DNA of 64,000 bases from Lachnobacterium bovis (GCF_900111325.1 NZ_FOGW01000007.1:79690-143689), one strand, 5' to 3'; positions 54,757-63,836 are shown, counted from the stretch's first letter. The notes: generated by a model from the letters alone, not told the origin. A program made the numbers and translations.

Positions 54757-54846
54757 AGAAGCCATATATCTTGTACCGACCCCCCAAAGTTAGACCAAAA
54801 ATCTAACGATTGGAGGTTGGCATATTTATGAGATAATGTGGCTTCT
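54757..54846 (+). terminator. Nested hairpin after the diguanylate cyclase gene
   Basis: The outer arms, AAGAAGCCATATATCT (about 54756-54771) and its imperfect complement AGATAATGTGGCTTCTT (54831-54847), enclose a second palindrome at 54772-54822. The outer right arm lies in the last codons of the convergent gene. It may serve as terminator for the plus-strand gene. Confidence 0.5.
54772..54822. repeat. Palindromic IS3-end-like mini-element, copy A
   Basis: A 51-base imperfect palindrome from TGTACCGACCCCCCAAAG to TGGAGGTTGGCA, beginning TG and ending CA. The left half ACCGACCCCCCAAAGTTAGA resembles terminal inverted repeats of IS3/IS150-group elements and matches 18 of 22 bases in copy B at 63489. 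There is no transposase gene between the halves. It is probably a remnant or MITE; the identity is inferred from memory of such ends. Confidence 0.45.
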
Positions 54847-56298
54847 TCCTTTTCCGTTTTGTTTCGCGTGGTACAAAGCAGAGTCAGCTTGATTAGTATA
54901 AAAAGATAGATTCTTGTTAGTATTAACAAGTTTATTATCTTTTACAATCGTTGTTATTCCAATACTTAAACTTATCTTTTGTGTAGAAATATTTTTTAAT
55001 TCATTATTAACATTATCAAGTATTACCTGAGCAGATTCTGCGGAACCATAATAAATACCAATAAATTCATCACCGCCCCATCGAGCACAAATTCCACATT
55101 CTCCAATTGCATCAAGAAGTTTAGATGCAACAAATTTTAAAATATCATTACCGTAGAGATGTCCACAAGTGTCATTATATGTTTTGAAATTATCTACATC
55201 AAGCATAAATAAACAGCTATTCGTATATTTTTTGTGAGTTCTGTGTATAAACTTAGTAAATTCACATTTGAATATTCTGTAGTTATATAAAGATGTTAAT
55301 TCATCGATATTTTGTCGGATAACAAATGATTTATTTAATTTAGTTAAACAAAATGTTGATACTGCACTAAGTAGGAATATTAAAATCACAGCATATAGAA
55401 TACTATGTGACATTTTAGAAAGAAAATATTCATAGATTGGCGAAGTATTTTTTTCTATAACTATATTCCAATTTAAATCATCAATATGTTTTATGGAGAC
55501 AAATTGTTTAGAGTTTTTTAATGTGTATTGCTTGTTGTGAATTCTTGAAAATTCAGAACTAGGAATGTTATACATTTTAGAAAGCTCTTTTGGAGATTTA
55601 AAATATTTAGTTTTTCCTGTAAAGGAATTGTTCGCATTTCCTACGTTAACAATATAAATATTGAGATCATAATTATCCTTAAAGTTTTCAATTTCTTTTT
55701 CAAATTTGCTTATAGTTCTTCCGCTACCGACAACACCAATTACGTTATTGTTTTGATCGATTACTTTATAGTTAGTAAATAAAGTTACATTAAAATTATT
55801 ATCCTCATCTGTATCAACTTGAATATCGCATATTTTATTTAAATTTAAAAAATTATAAAACCAACTATCGTATTTATTTTTGGTGGATAGAGTTTTGTTA
55901 AAACCATATTGTGTATAATAATTTTTAGTTAAATTAGAAATACAAAAAATAGTATTATATCCATATAGGTGTTTATAGTTGGATAAATAAGTGCATAAGG
56001 CTTGCTGATTTTTTTTATCAAATTGAGTATGGATATTTGATAATTGATGTTCTTTAATAATCCAATTCTTCAAAAAAGAATCGTTTGCCATTGTTTGGGC
56101 AACTGTACGCTGCTCAAAAGTGGCAGACTCTAGTTGCTAAGAAATATGTAACATAGTTAAAGATACATCATTAGTGACTTGCTTTTTAGCTAACGAATTA
56201 AAATAAAAAGCATCATTTAATTCAACAACTGTAAATCCAATTAAAATAAATAAAATGATAATCAAATTGTTTAGTAAAACTATATGTTTACGAAACAT
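54826..56298 (-). pseudogene. Diguanylate cyclase interrupted by an in-frame amber codon
   Basis: Read whole, the gene has 490 codons: start at 56298 with AGGAGG upstream, one N-terminal membrane helix (about 9-27), then TAG as codon 54 (56137-56139), after which the frame continues without break for 436 codons. The rest holds an extracellular dCache-like domain (to about 310), a second helix (about 300-322) and a GGDEF domain with RWGGDEF and LDVDNFK. The I-site RxxD is absent. The longest ATG-started piece, 54826-56091, would lack the signal anchor and could not be placed in the membrane properly. It is either a recent pseudogene, a readthrough case or a sequence error. Confidence 0.82.
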
Positions 56299-56554
56299 AA
56301 TATATAAATTAACCTCCTAGAAAAAATAGGTTTATGTTATTATCAATATTTAATTAAATAATTAATATTGGGATTATTTTACATTATAATTGTGAAAATG
56401 TAAAATGTGTAAAAAGTTTGAAAAGTCAAAAAACACCTCCGAAAAAGCCTAAAGTTTAGAAAATAAAAAAATGTAAAAAAAGGGGTTGCATTCTATTTTT
56501 TTATTTGATATAATAACATTCGTCGCAAGGCAAGAGACAAATAAATAACAGCCA
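56299..56554. other. Divergent region between the GGDEF gene and the tRNA operon
   Basis: 256 bases. The sequence has an A/T palindrome CAATATTTAATT / AATTAATATTG near 56344-56370 and the tRNA promoter TTGCAT (56486-56491), 17 bases, TATAAT (56509-56514). Confidence 0.6.
56486..56514 (+). promoter_or_regulatory. Promoter of the tRNA operon
   Basis: TTGCAT and perfect TATAAT with a 17-base spacer, about 40 bases before the first tRNA. Confidence 0.75.
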
Positions 56555-56629
56555 CGGGGTGTGGCTCAGCTTGGCTAGAGCGCCTGGTTTGGGACCAGGA
56601 GGTCGCAGGTTCGAATCCTGTCACCCCGA
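56555..56629 (+). tRNA. tRNA-Pro (UGG)
   Basis: Acceptor CGGGGTG pairs with CACCCCG; anticodon arm CCTGG-TTTGGGA-CCAGG gives anticodon UGG; T arm GCAGG-TTCGAAT-CCTGT (one G-U pair). The CCA end is not encoded. Confidence 0.96.
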
Positions 56630-56633
56630 TTTT

Positions 56634-56704
56634 GCGGGTGTAGTTCAATGGTAGAACACCAGCCTTCCAAGCTGGATACGTGGGTTCGATTCCCATCACC
56701 CGCT
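56634..56704 (+). tRNA. tRNA-Gly (UCC)
   Basis: Acceptor GCGGGTG pairs with CACCCGC; anticodon arm CCAGC-CTTCCAA-GCTGG gives UCC; T arm TGGG-TTCGATT-CCCA. No encoded CCA. Only four bases after the proline tRNA. Confidence 0.96.
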
Positions 56705-56727
56705 TTACTATGCCAAAACATAGTTAT

Positions 56728-56801
<74 letters not shown>

Positions 56802-56820
56802 TTTGATACGTTGTTATCAT

Positions 56821-56895
56821 GGTGGGTATAGCACAGCTGGTTAGCGCGTCGGATTGTGGTTCCGAAGGTCGTGGGTTCGAACCCCACTTCCCACC
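56821..56895 (+). tRNA. tRNA-His (GUG)
   Basis: Anticodon arm TCGGA-TTGTGGT-TCCGA gives GUG. The extra G at 56821 opposite C73 (56895) is the histidine identity pair. Acceptor GTGGG pairs with CCCAC. Confidence 0.96.
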
Positions 56896-56925
56896 TTTAT
56901 CTGAAAAGATATAATTAAATAATAT

Positions 56926-56998
56926 GGGATATTAGCTCAGTTGGTAGAGCACTTGACTTTTAATCAAGTTGTCCGGGGTTCGAATCCCCGATGTCTCA
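56926..56998 (+). tRNA. tRNA-Lys (UUU)
   Basis: Acceptor GGGATAT pairs with ATGTCTC including G-U pairs; anticodon arm CTTGA-CTTTTAA-TCAAG gives UUU; T arm CGGGG-TTCGAAT-CCCCG. Last of the five; a weak hairpin with T's (about 57005-57035) follows as possible terminator. Confidence 0.96.
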
Positions 56999-57230
56999 TG
57001 ATTTGAAGAGTGACTGATATAGTTGCTCTTTTTTGTATATATAAAGGTTTATTTCTAAAAGAAGCATACATGATATCTATATTAATAGAAGATACACTTA
57101 TAAGTAGTTGTTAATATGTGAAAATAAAGAAAAAAACAAATGTCATAGAATGATTTTTTTTCTTTACATGAAAAAAAATATATGTAACAATAGAAAAGGA
57201 CTAATTATATTGAAATATAAGGAGGTTAAT

Positions 57231-59123
57231 ATGGATATCTTCGGAGTATTAACTTTATTAGGCGGTCTAGCGTTGTTTTTGTTTGGTATGAGCATTATGG
57301 GCGATAGTTTGACTAAATTGTCGGGAGGTAAATTAGAACAGATTTTAGAAAAACTCACATCTACACGCTTATCAGCAGTGTTATTAGGTACAGCTGTAAC
57401 AGCAGTTATTCAGAGTTCGTCGGCTACAACTGTTATGGTAGTAGGTTTTGTTAATTCTGGTATCATGAAATTATCACAAGCCGTTGGAATAATTATGGGA
57501 GCTAATGTTGGTACAACTGTTACATCATGGATGTTATCACTTACAGGAATTGAAGGTTCTAGTATGGTTATGAAATTACTAAAACCATCTTCATTTGCCC
57601 CAATTTTGGCTGCAATTGGTATTGTTTTGATGATGTTTTCAAAAAAAGAAAAAAGCAAAGATATAGGACTAATACTTCTTGGTTTTACTGTATTGATGAC
57701 AGGTATGGAGAGTATGAGTAATGCAGTTAAACCATTAGCGGATGATGAAAGATTTACTCATTTGTTATTATTATTTAAGAATCCTGTTTTTGGTATTGCA
57801 GCAGGAGCTGTTTTAACAGCAGTAATTCAAAGTTCGTCTGCGTCGGTAGGCATTTTACAAGCTTTGTGCAAAACTGGTGCTGTAAGTTATGGTGCAGCTA
57901 TACCGATTATAATGGGCCAAAATATAGGTACATGTGTAACAGCTATTATTTCGTCAATTGGTGCTAAGAAAAATGCCAAAAGAGCAGCTGCGATTCACTT
58001 ATATTTTAATTTAATAGGTACAACATTATTTTTGATTGTATTCTATGGAATAAATGCTATAGTTAGGTTTGATTTTATAGATAAGAGTGTAAATGCAGCA
58101 GGAATTGCTATTGTACATAGTTTGTTTAATATTGCATCTGTAGTTGTATTATTCCCATTTGCCAATCTTCTAGTAAAAATGGCAAAAATGACTATTAAAG
58201 TAGAAGATGAACATGCTTCAAATGAAATTACAATGCTTGATGAACGTTTCTTAGAGCAGCCAGGTGTTGCTATGGAAATGAGTAAAAAAGAAGCAATTAG
58301 AATGGCAGAGTTAACTAAAGAAGCAATTGTTAAAGCTATGAGTGTATTATTTAATTATGATAAAAAAGTGGCTGAACAAGTAATAGAATTAGAACAGAAA
58401 ATAGATAAATATGAAGATGCGATTGGGTCATATTTAGTAAAATTAAGTGCAAGAGATTTATCACAAAATGACTCAAGAAGTATGTCGGTTATTTTACATA
58501 CAATTGGTGATTTTGAAAGAATATCAGATCACGCAGTAAATATTGTTGAATCAGCAAAAGAGATAGAGGATAGAGAATTAGAATTTTCTAAAAAGGCATT
58601 AAAAGAGATAACTATTTTCTCGGAAGCCGTATTAGATATTGTAGATAGATCGGTAGAAGCATTTATCAATGAAGATTATGAAATGGCTAAAAAGGTTGAA
58701 CCATTAGAACAAGTAATTGATTCGCTTAATATTGACGCAAAACAACATCATATTAAGAGATTACGTAAAGGTAAATGTACAATGGAACTTGGTCTAGTGC
58801 TAGAAGACATTATTACTAATTTTGAAAGAGTGGCAGATCATTGTTCAAATATCGGTATTTGTATGATTCAAATTAATGATGATGGATATGAAACACATGA
58901 ATATCTTGAGATTATAAAACAAGAAAGATATCCTTGGTTTGAAGAAGAATATAAAGAATTATCAAAGAAATATAGTTTATCAAAAGATAAAGATTCAGAT
59001 AAGAAAAAGAAAAAAAATAAGAAAAATGATAAGTCTTCTAAAGATAAGGATAAAAATTCAAAAGATAAAAAGAAAGAAAAAAAGAAAAATAAGAAAAATA
59101 AGAAAAATAAGAAAAAAGACTAA
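57231..59123 (+). CDS. Na/Pi cotransporter family protein with PhoU domain and lysine-rich tail
   Basis: 630 residues from the ATG at 57231, fixed by AAGGAGG; the frame extends 41 codons upstream through non-coding sequence. Two Na/Pi repeats carry the paired QSSSAT near 60 and QSSSAS near 200, with about eight helices to residue 320. A PhoU-like helical domain follows (about 350-560; HTIGDFERISDHAVNI, FERVADHCSNIG). The family imports phosphate with Na+. The last 50 residues (about 580-630) are almost only Lys, Asn, Asp and Ser, an unusual basic cytoplasmic tail. Confidence 0.93.
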   Translation: MDIFGVLTLLGGLALFLFGMSIMGDSLTKLSGGKLEQILEKLTSTRLSAVLLGTAVTAVIQSSSATTVMVVGFVNSGIMKLSQAVGIIMGANVGTTVTSWMLSLTGIEGSSMVMKLLKPSSFAPILAAIGIVLMMFSKKEKSKDIGLILLGFTVLMTGMESMSNAVKPLADDERFTHLLLLFKNPVFGIAAGAVLTAVIQSSSASVGILQALCKTGAVSYGAAIPIIMGQNIGTCVTAIISSIGAKKNAKRAAAIHLYFNLIGTTLFLIVFYGINAIVRFDFIDKSVNAAGIAIVHSLFNIASVVVLFPFANLLVKMAKMTIKVEDEHASNEITMLDERFLEQPGVAMEMSKKEAIRMAELTKEAIVKAMSVLFNYDKKVAEQVIELEQKIDKYEDAIGSYLVKLSARDLSQNDSRSMSVILHTIGDFERISDHAVNIVESAKEIEDRELEFSKKALKEITIFSEAVLDIVDRSVEAFINEDYEMAKKVEPLEQVIDSLNIDAKQHHIKRLRKGKCTMELGLVLEDIITNFERVADHCSNIGICMIQINDDGYETHEYLEIIKQERYPWFEEEYKELSKKYSLSKDKDSDKKKKKNKKNDKSSKDKDKNSKDKKKEKKKNKKNKKNKKKD

Positions 59124-59149
59124 AATAAGTAGTAATCAATATAAGAGTC

Positions 59150-59200
59150 TAAAAAATACCGTTCTCAACGTTAATATAACCAAGAGAACGGTATTTTTGC
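59150..59200. terminator. Terminator after the Na/Pi gene
   Basis: A perfect 15-bp stem AAAAATACCGTTCTC / GAGAACGGTATTTTT (59152-59166, 59184-59198). It can act in both directions. Confidence 0.9.
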
Positions 59201-59224
59201 TTATGAATAAAAAACTGAAATATA

Positions 59225-59419
59225 TCAAAAGTCATATTTTGAAGGGGGGTTATTTTGATTGTTGTTTTCTTGGAGTGATTCATGAGCGCCGTCAAAAAAA
59301 TCCTTAAAATTTTCATTATTTTTATTTCTTTTAGAATTATTTTTTTGCCCATCACCTTTTGTTTGTTGAGACGGTGCGATAAAATATATTGAGTTTACAG
59401 AATATTTATTATAATTCAT
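59225..59419 (-). CDS. Small Asn/Lys-rich hypothetical protein (64 aa)
   Basis: A 64-residue frame (start MNYNKYSVNSIYFIAPSQQ) with AAGGAG ten bases before the ATG at 59419 and the bidirectional hairpin after it. It is hydrophilic, with Asn-rich stretches, and no domain is recognised. Support is the ribosome binding site, the terminator and the exact fit in a 480-base gap. A GTG three codons upstream lies too close to the site. It may not be real. Confidence 0.4.
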   Translation of the reverse strand: MNYNKYSVNSIYFIAPSQQTKGDGQKNNSKRNKNNENFKDFFDGAHESLQENNNQNNPPSKYDF

Positions 59420-59608
59420 AGGTGTCACACTCCTTAAAAACGTATGGCAATTTACATAGCGTATACAATTACAGTTACTCTATCGTAATTCTTTAATAAA
59501 AATTTTACGCTTTTGTGTAAAAAAAACGATAATTAATATGTTATAATGGAAAAGATATATTTTGAGAGGGAAAATTAAGATTATGTTATGAGAGAGTGAG
59601 GAATGAAA

Positions 59609-60919
59609 ATGTATAAAGATGTATCAAATTTATTGATGTACGGAGAGGAGAATAATGATTCAATTTTATATAAAATAGGAGAAATATTTGAAGAATTTGA
59701 ATCAGGAGAATATAATCCAATCCAATTAAAAAAGAAAATAAATATAACTATCAAAATGTTATTAGAAACAGCAACAAAATATGGTTTTGATGGCAATTTA
59801 TGGAATGATTATTTGACATTTTATTTAATGATGTCCGAAAATCCATTTACAATTACTTGTGAAAAAACAAAAGTGCAAGAAGGAACTGTAAATGAGATAG
59901 TAAAAAATGATTATAAAATTTTTAAAAAATTATTTGAATATGACTTTACAGATATAGAAGAAAAATTAAATTTAAATATATTTTCTTTGATTTGTAATTA
60001 TAAATCTTTTGCCAAAAAAGAACTTTCTTATAATAAGAATGTTAGCGAAAGGATAAAAGAGTACTCAGGACGTTTAAAAGAATCAAAGGATGAAAATGAA
60101 TTTTATAATGTAATTACAGAGTTTTATATAAAATATGGTGTTGGAATGCTTGGATTGAATAAAGCTTTTAGATTAAAAGCAAAGTCAAATGAATCAGACG
60201 CAGTAGAATTAGTGCCAATCAATAATCTTGATAACGTTGTTTTAGATGATTTGATAGGATATGAAATTCAAAAGAAAAAATTAGTAGATAATACAGAAGC
60301 ATTTCTTCAAGGAAAAAAAGCAAACAATGTATTACTCTATGGAGATAGTGGTACTGGTAAATCAACAAGCATTAAAGCAATTATAAATCAGTACTATGAT
60401 CAAGGATTGAGAATGATAGAAATTTATAAACATCAATTTAAATATCTATCAGAAATAATTGAAAGTGTAAAAAAACGTAACTACAAGTTCATAATCTATA
60501 TGGATGATTTATCATTTGAAGAATTTGAAATAGAATACAAATTTTTAAAAGCGGTTATTGAAGGTGGAGTAGAAACAAAACCAGAAAATATATTAATATA
60601 TGCAACATCAAATAGACGTCATCTAATAAAAGAAACATGGAATGACAGAAATGATGCAGATAATTCGCTTGGAAAACATAGATCAGATACAGTAGAAGAA
60701 AAGTTGTCATTAGTTAATAGGTTTGGTGTAACAATAGGCTACACAAAACCAACTCCAAAAGAATTTATGACAATGGTTGTTGAACTAGCTAGACGTCAAA
60801 ATATAAAATTAGATGAACAGACAATTAAGAGTGAAGCAAATAAATGGGAAATTGCACATGGTGGAATTTCAGGAAGAACGGCCCAACAGTTTATTAATTA
60901 TCTAGAATCGCAAATATAA
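59609..60919 (+). CDS. DUF815-family AAA ATPase
   Basis: 436 residues from the ATG at 59609; another ATG at 59603 directly abuts the GAGGA site and is less likely. The first 195 residues are helical and of unknown fold. The AAA core (about 205-435) has LIGYEIQKKKLVDNTEAF, Walker A LYGDSGTGKST near 250, Walker B FIIYMDDLSFEEFE near 298, sensor 1 YATSNRRHL near 332 and GGISGRTAQQFINYL near the end. DUF815 (COG2607) ATPases are common in bacteria, but their job is not settled. It stands 87 bases before the ABC-F gene. Confidence 0.9.
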   Translation: MYKDVSNLLMYGEENNDSILYKIGEIFEEFESGEYNPIQLKKKINITIKMLLETATKYGFDGNLWNDYLTFYLMMSENPFTITCEKTKVQEGTVNEIVKNDYKIFKKLFEYDFTDIEEKLNLNIFSLICNYKSFAKKELSYNKNVSERIKEYSGRLKESKDENEFYNVITEFYIKYGVGMLGLNKAFRLKAKSNESDAVELVPINNLDNVVLDDLIGYEIQKKKLVDNTEAFLQGKKANNVLLYGDSGTGKSTSIKAIINQYYDQGLRMIEIYKHQFKYLSEIIESVKKRNYKFIIYMDDLSFEEFEIEYKFLKAVIEGGVETKPENILIYATSNRRHLIKETWNDRNDADNSLGKHRSDTVEEKLSLVNRFGVTIGYTKPTPKEFMTMVVELARRQNIKLDEQTIKSEANKWEIAHGGISGRTAQQFINYLESQI

Positions 60920-61006
60920 TAAAATAAATTGTTGAATAATAAAGGCGTTTGATAACAAGAATCATTCAGAGTTTAAAAATTTGTCTGTTATAAAGAAAGG
61001 CAAAAC

Positions 61007-63331
61007 ATGTTATATCAAGTAAGTAATGGAAGTATTTCTTATGGTGATGAACCTATAGTAAGTGATATTGTGTTTGAAGTGAAAAACACAGAAAAAATCG
61101 CAATTGTTGGTAGAAATGGTTGTGGAAAAACAACATTTTTAAAGGCAATATCAGGAGAATTAGATTTTGAATCACAAAGTGAGAATAAACCTGTAAATGT
61201 AGCTAAAACAGGAAATCCTACAATAGGATATTTAAAACAAATTTCATTTGAGGATACCACAATAACTTTAGAAGAAGAAGTAAAAAAAGTTTTTAAAGAC
61301 ATGGATTTTCGAAAAAAAGAGTTGGCTGAAATGGCAAAAAAATTAGAAGAAGATTATTCAGATTCGAATGTAAAAACTTATATTGCCATGGAAGAAAAAT
61401 TCAGAGAAGATGGTGGATATTATTACGAAAAAGAATATGATGTTTTGATTCGAAAATTTGGTTTCACAGATGAAGAACGAAAAAAAACATTAGATGAATT
61501 TTCAGGTGGACAACAAACAAAAATAGCATTTATTAAGTTGTTGCTTAGTAAACCAGATATCTTGCTCCTTGATGAGCCTACTAACCATTTAGATGTTACT
61601 ACAATTCAGTGGTTAGAAAACTATTTAAAAAATTATGAAAAAGCGGTCATTGTAGTATCTCATGACAGAATGTTTTTAGATAATGTTGTTGACGTAGTAT
61701 ATGAAATTGAATATTCGAAATTAACTAAATATCCTGGTAATTATTCATATTTTGTAGAACAAAAAGAAAAAAATTACGAAAAACAGCTAAAAGACTATGA
61801 AAATCAACAAAAAGAAATCAAGAGATTACAAGAGCTTGTTGAAAAGATGAAACATCATCCAACAAAAGTATCTATGGCATGGTCAAAACAAAAGGCAATT
61901 GATAGAATGAAGAAAATACCAAAGCCAGAAAAGTTTAATACTAAAACATTTAAATCAAATTTCAAACCTAAAAATCAATCTGGAAATGATGTATTATTTA
62001 TCAATAATATGCAAATAGGCTATGATAATCAGGTATTATCCGAGGTTTCATTAGATTTAAAAAGAGGCCAAAAATTGGGTATTATTGGTGCAAATGGACT
62101 TGGAAAGTCTACTTTTTTAAAGACAATTGCAGGTAAAATAGAACAAATTTCAGGAGAATATAAGTACGGTGCTAAGGTTGAAATAGGATACTTTGATCAA
62201 CAAATGGCTATGTATCGAAGCTCAAAAAATATATTAAATGATTTTTGGGATGAATTTCCAAACCTTACAGAGCAAGATGTAAGAAGTTCGCTTGGAGCTT
62301 TTCTTTTTTCAGGAGATGACGTATATAAAGATGTTAATATGTTATCAGGAGGAGAAAAAGTTCGTCTTGCATTATGTAAATTAATGAAACGTAGACCGAA
62401 TGTATTAATTTTGGATGAGCCAACAAACCATATGGATATTGTTGGAAAGGAAACATTAGAAAAAATGTTACAAGAATTTGAAGGAACAGTCATATTTGTA
62501 TCACATGATAGATATTTTATGAAAAGAGTTGCCACCAAAATTCTTTTATTTGAAAATGGATATACGAGGCAGTTCCAATTTGGTTACGACGAATATCAAG
62601 AAAAGATTGCAGAAGAAGAAAATGAGGAAATATCATCTAGTAAAATAAATGGTATTAAAACATTTGGAAAAATTGGAACACAAAATGTTACAAATAGTAG
62701 CAATGCCAGGGAAAGCAAAGCAGAAAAATCAACCAAGACACTAGTAACAGTTACTAACAATACAACATCGAATAATAGCGGAACAACAATTGATGCTACA
62801 TCACTAATAGGCAATGATAGTGCATCAACAAATGCATCATCGATAATTAATGATGTTACATCAACAAATACATTATCGATAAGTAATGATGTTGCATCAA
62901 CAAATGCATCATCGATAAGTAATGATGTTATGCCAACAAATACATCATCAGCAAGCAATAATGTTACACCAACAAATACATTATCGATAAGTAATGATGT
63001 TACACCAACAAATACATCATCAGCAAGCAATAATGCATCAAATTCAATAAAAAAATTAACAAAAGCGGAATTGGGCGTTTCGGATTATGAATTAGGAAAA
63101 ATGCATTCGCGTTTACGCCGCCAATTAAAAGATATAGAGAGTGAAATTGAGAAGTTAGAACAGCAAGGAGAGGCATTGCAAGAAGAATTGTTGAATCCTG
63201 AGTATCAGTCAATGTACTCTAAATTGACAGAAATTCAGGAACAGATCGACGAAAATGAAATGCTCTTATTAGAAAAGATGGAAGAATGGGAAAATGTAAA
63301 TAACGAAAAAGAATCCCTTCCAGAGTTATAG
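61007..63331 (+). CDS. ABC-F family ATPase with tandem-repeat linker
   Basis: 774 residues, about 140 longer than most relatives. ABC domain 1 (about 1-250) has VGRNGCGKTT near 35, FSGGQQ near 165 and LLDEPTNHLD near 187. The interdomain linker follows (about 250-320), then ABC domain 2 (about 325-540) with GANGLGKST near 362, LSGGEK near 448 and LILDEPTNHMD near 467. Residues about 540-685 are a Ser/Thr/Asn-rich insert with a 12-residue tandem repeat, and the protein ends in a coiled coil (about 695-765). There are no membrane helices, as in ABC-F translation factors that act on the ribosome. Whether it gives antibiotic resistance cannot be told. GAAAGG precedes the start. Confidence 0.92.
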   Translation: MLYQVSNGSISYGDEPIVSDIVFEVKNTEKIAIVGRNGCGKTTFLKAISGELDFESQSENKPVNVAKTGNPTIGYLKQISFEDTTITLEEEVKKVFKDMDFRKKELAEMAKKLEEDYSDSNVKTYIAMEEKFREDGGYYYEKEYDVLIRKFGFTDEERKKTLDEFSGGQQTKIAFIKLLLSKPDILLLDEPTNHLDVTTIQWLENYLKNYEKAVIVVSHDRMFLDNVVDVVYEIEYSKLTKYPGNYSYFVEQKEKNYEKQLKDYENQQKEIKRLQELVEKMKHHPTKVSMAWSKQKAIDRMKKIPKPEKFNTKTFKSNFKPKNQSGNDVLFINNMQIGYDNQVLSEVSLDLKRGQKLGIIGANGLGKSTFLKTIAGKIEQISGEYKYGAKVEIGYFDQQMAMYRSSKNILNDFWDEFPNLTEQDVRSSLGAFLFSGDDVYKDVNMLSGGEKVRLALCKLMKRRPNVLILDEPTNHMDIVGKETLEKMLQEFEGTVIFVSHDRYFMKRVATKILLFENGYTRQFQFGYDEYQEKIAEEENEEISSSKINGIKTFGKIGTQNVTNSSNARESKAEKSTKTLVTVTNNTTSNNSGTTIDATSLIGNDSASTNASSIINDVTSTNTLSISNDVASTNASSISNDVMPTNTSSASNNVTPTNTLSISNDVTPTNTSSASNNASNSIKKLTKAELGVSDYELGKMHSRLRRQLKDIESEIEKLEQQGEALQEELLNPEYQSMYSKLTEIQEQIDENEMLLLEKMEEWENVNNEKESLPEL
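62822..63037 (+). repeat. Six 36-bp tandem repeats inside the ABC-F gene
   Basis: Units begin at 62822, 62858, 62894, 62930, 62966 and 63002. All keep the phase and encode a 12-residue motif of the form ASTNASSISNDV. Two subtypes mostly alternate: one with TCGATAAGTAATGATG and one with TCAGCAAGCAATAATG. A degenerate unit precedes them at about 62790. Confidence 0.95.
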
Positions 63332-63350
63332 AAATAAAAATAAAATAAAA

Positions 63351-63405
63351 AGAAAATAAAAAGAAAATAAAAAGAAAATAAAAAGAAAATAAAAAGAAAA
63401 TATAA
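63351..63405. repeat. 11-bp tandem repeat
   Basis: AGAAAATAAAA occurs four times exactly from 63351 to 63394 and once more in changed form, just after the ABC-F stop codon. Confidence 0.92.
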
Positions 63406-63473
63406 ATCGTAATAAATAACATTACAAACTGCAGAAGCTACTAGCAAAGATTAATAAGAGTTAAAAGTATTAG

Positions 63474-63563
63474 AAATACCCCAAGGTTTGAACCGACCCC
63501 AAAAAGTTAGATTTTATAGGTCTAACTTTTGGGGGGCACCTCAAATTATTTTTTGGGGTATTT
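63474..63563. terminator. Nested hairpin, possible ABC-F terminator
   Basis: The outer arms AAATACCCCAA (63474-63484) and TTGGGGTATTT (63553-63563) are perfect complements with a T tail. They enclose the palindrome of copy B. Confidence 0.6.
63489..63543. repeat. Palindromic IS3-end-like mini-element, copy B
   Basis: A 55-base palindrome starting TGAACCGACCCC and ending GGGGGGCACCTCA, with AAAAAGTTAGA / TCTAACTTTT inside. It begins TG and ends CA and has no transposase. Like copy A at 54772 it lies within the loop of a larger stem. Confidence 0.5.
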
Positions 63564-63836
63564 TGTGTGTAAAATATGTTTGGCTCGATAACTGTTATAA
63601 TATAAATAAGTAGGAAAACAAGAAAGAAAATAAGAAGCGAACTAGAAAGTGAACAAGAAAGCAAGAAAAATAAGGAAGCAAAAAAATAAGGAAGCAAAAA
63701 AGAAAACAAGTATATTAATTTAAAATAGGTCATCAGAATATAAGTGTGGAATAAATTGAAAATAAAATATAGACTTTTCTGAAAAAACAACATAAAAACA
63801 GTAATTGTGTTTTTTTTGTAAAGATGACAAAAAGGG

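Noticed and set aside
57108..57230. 41-codon extension of the Na/Pi gene
   Set aside because: AAGGAGG sits directly before the ATG at 57231 and the family starts there.
62822..63037. CRISPR-like regular repeat
   Set aside because: The 36-bp units are directly adjacent with no spacers and keep the reading frame of the ABC-F gene.
63219..63447. Two minus-strand frames rich in Phe and Leu
   Set aside because: They are translations of the 11-bp A-rich repeat and of the antisense strand of the ABC-F gene.
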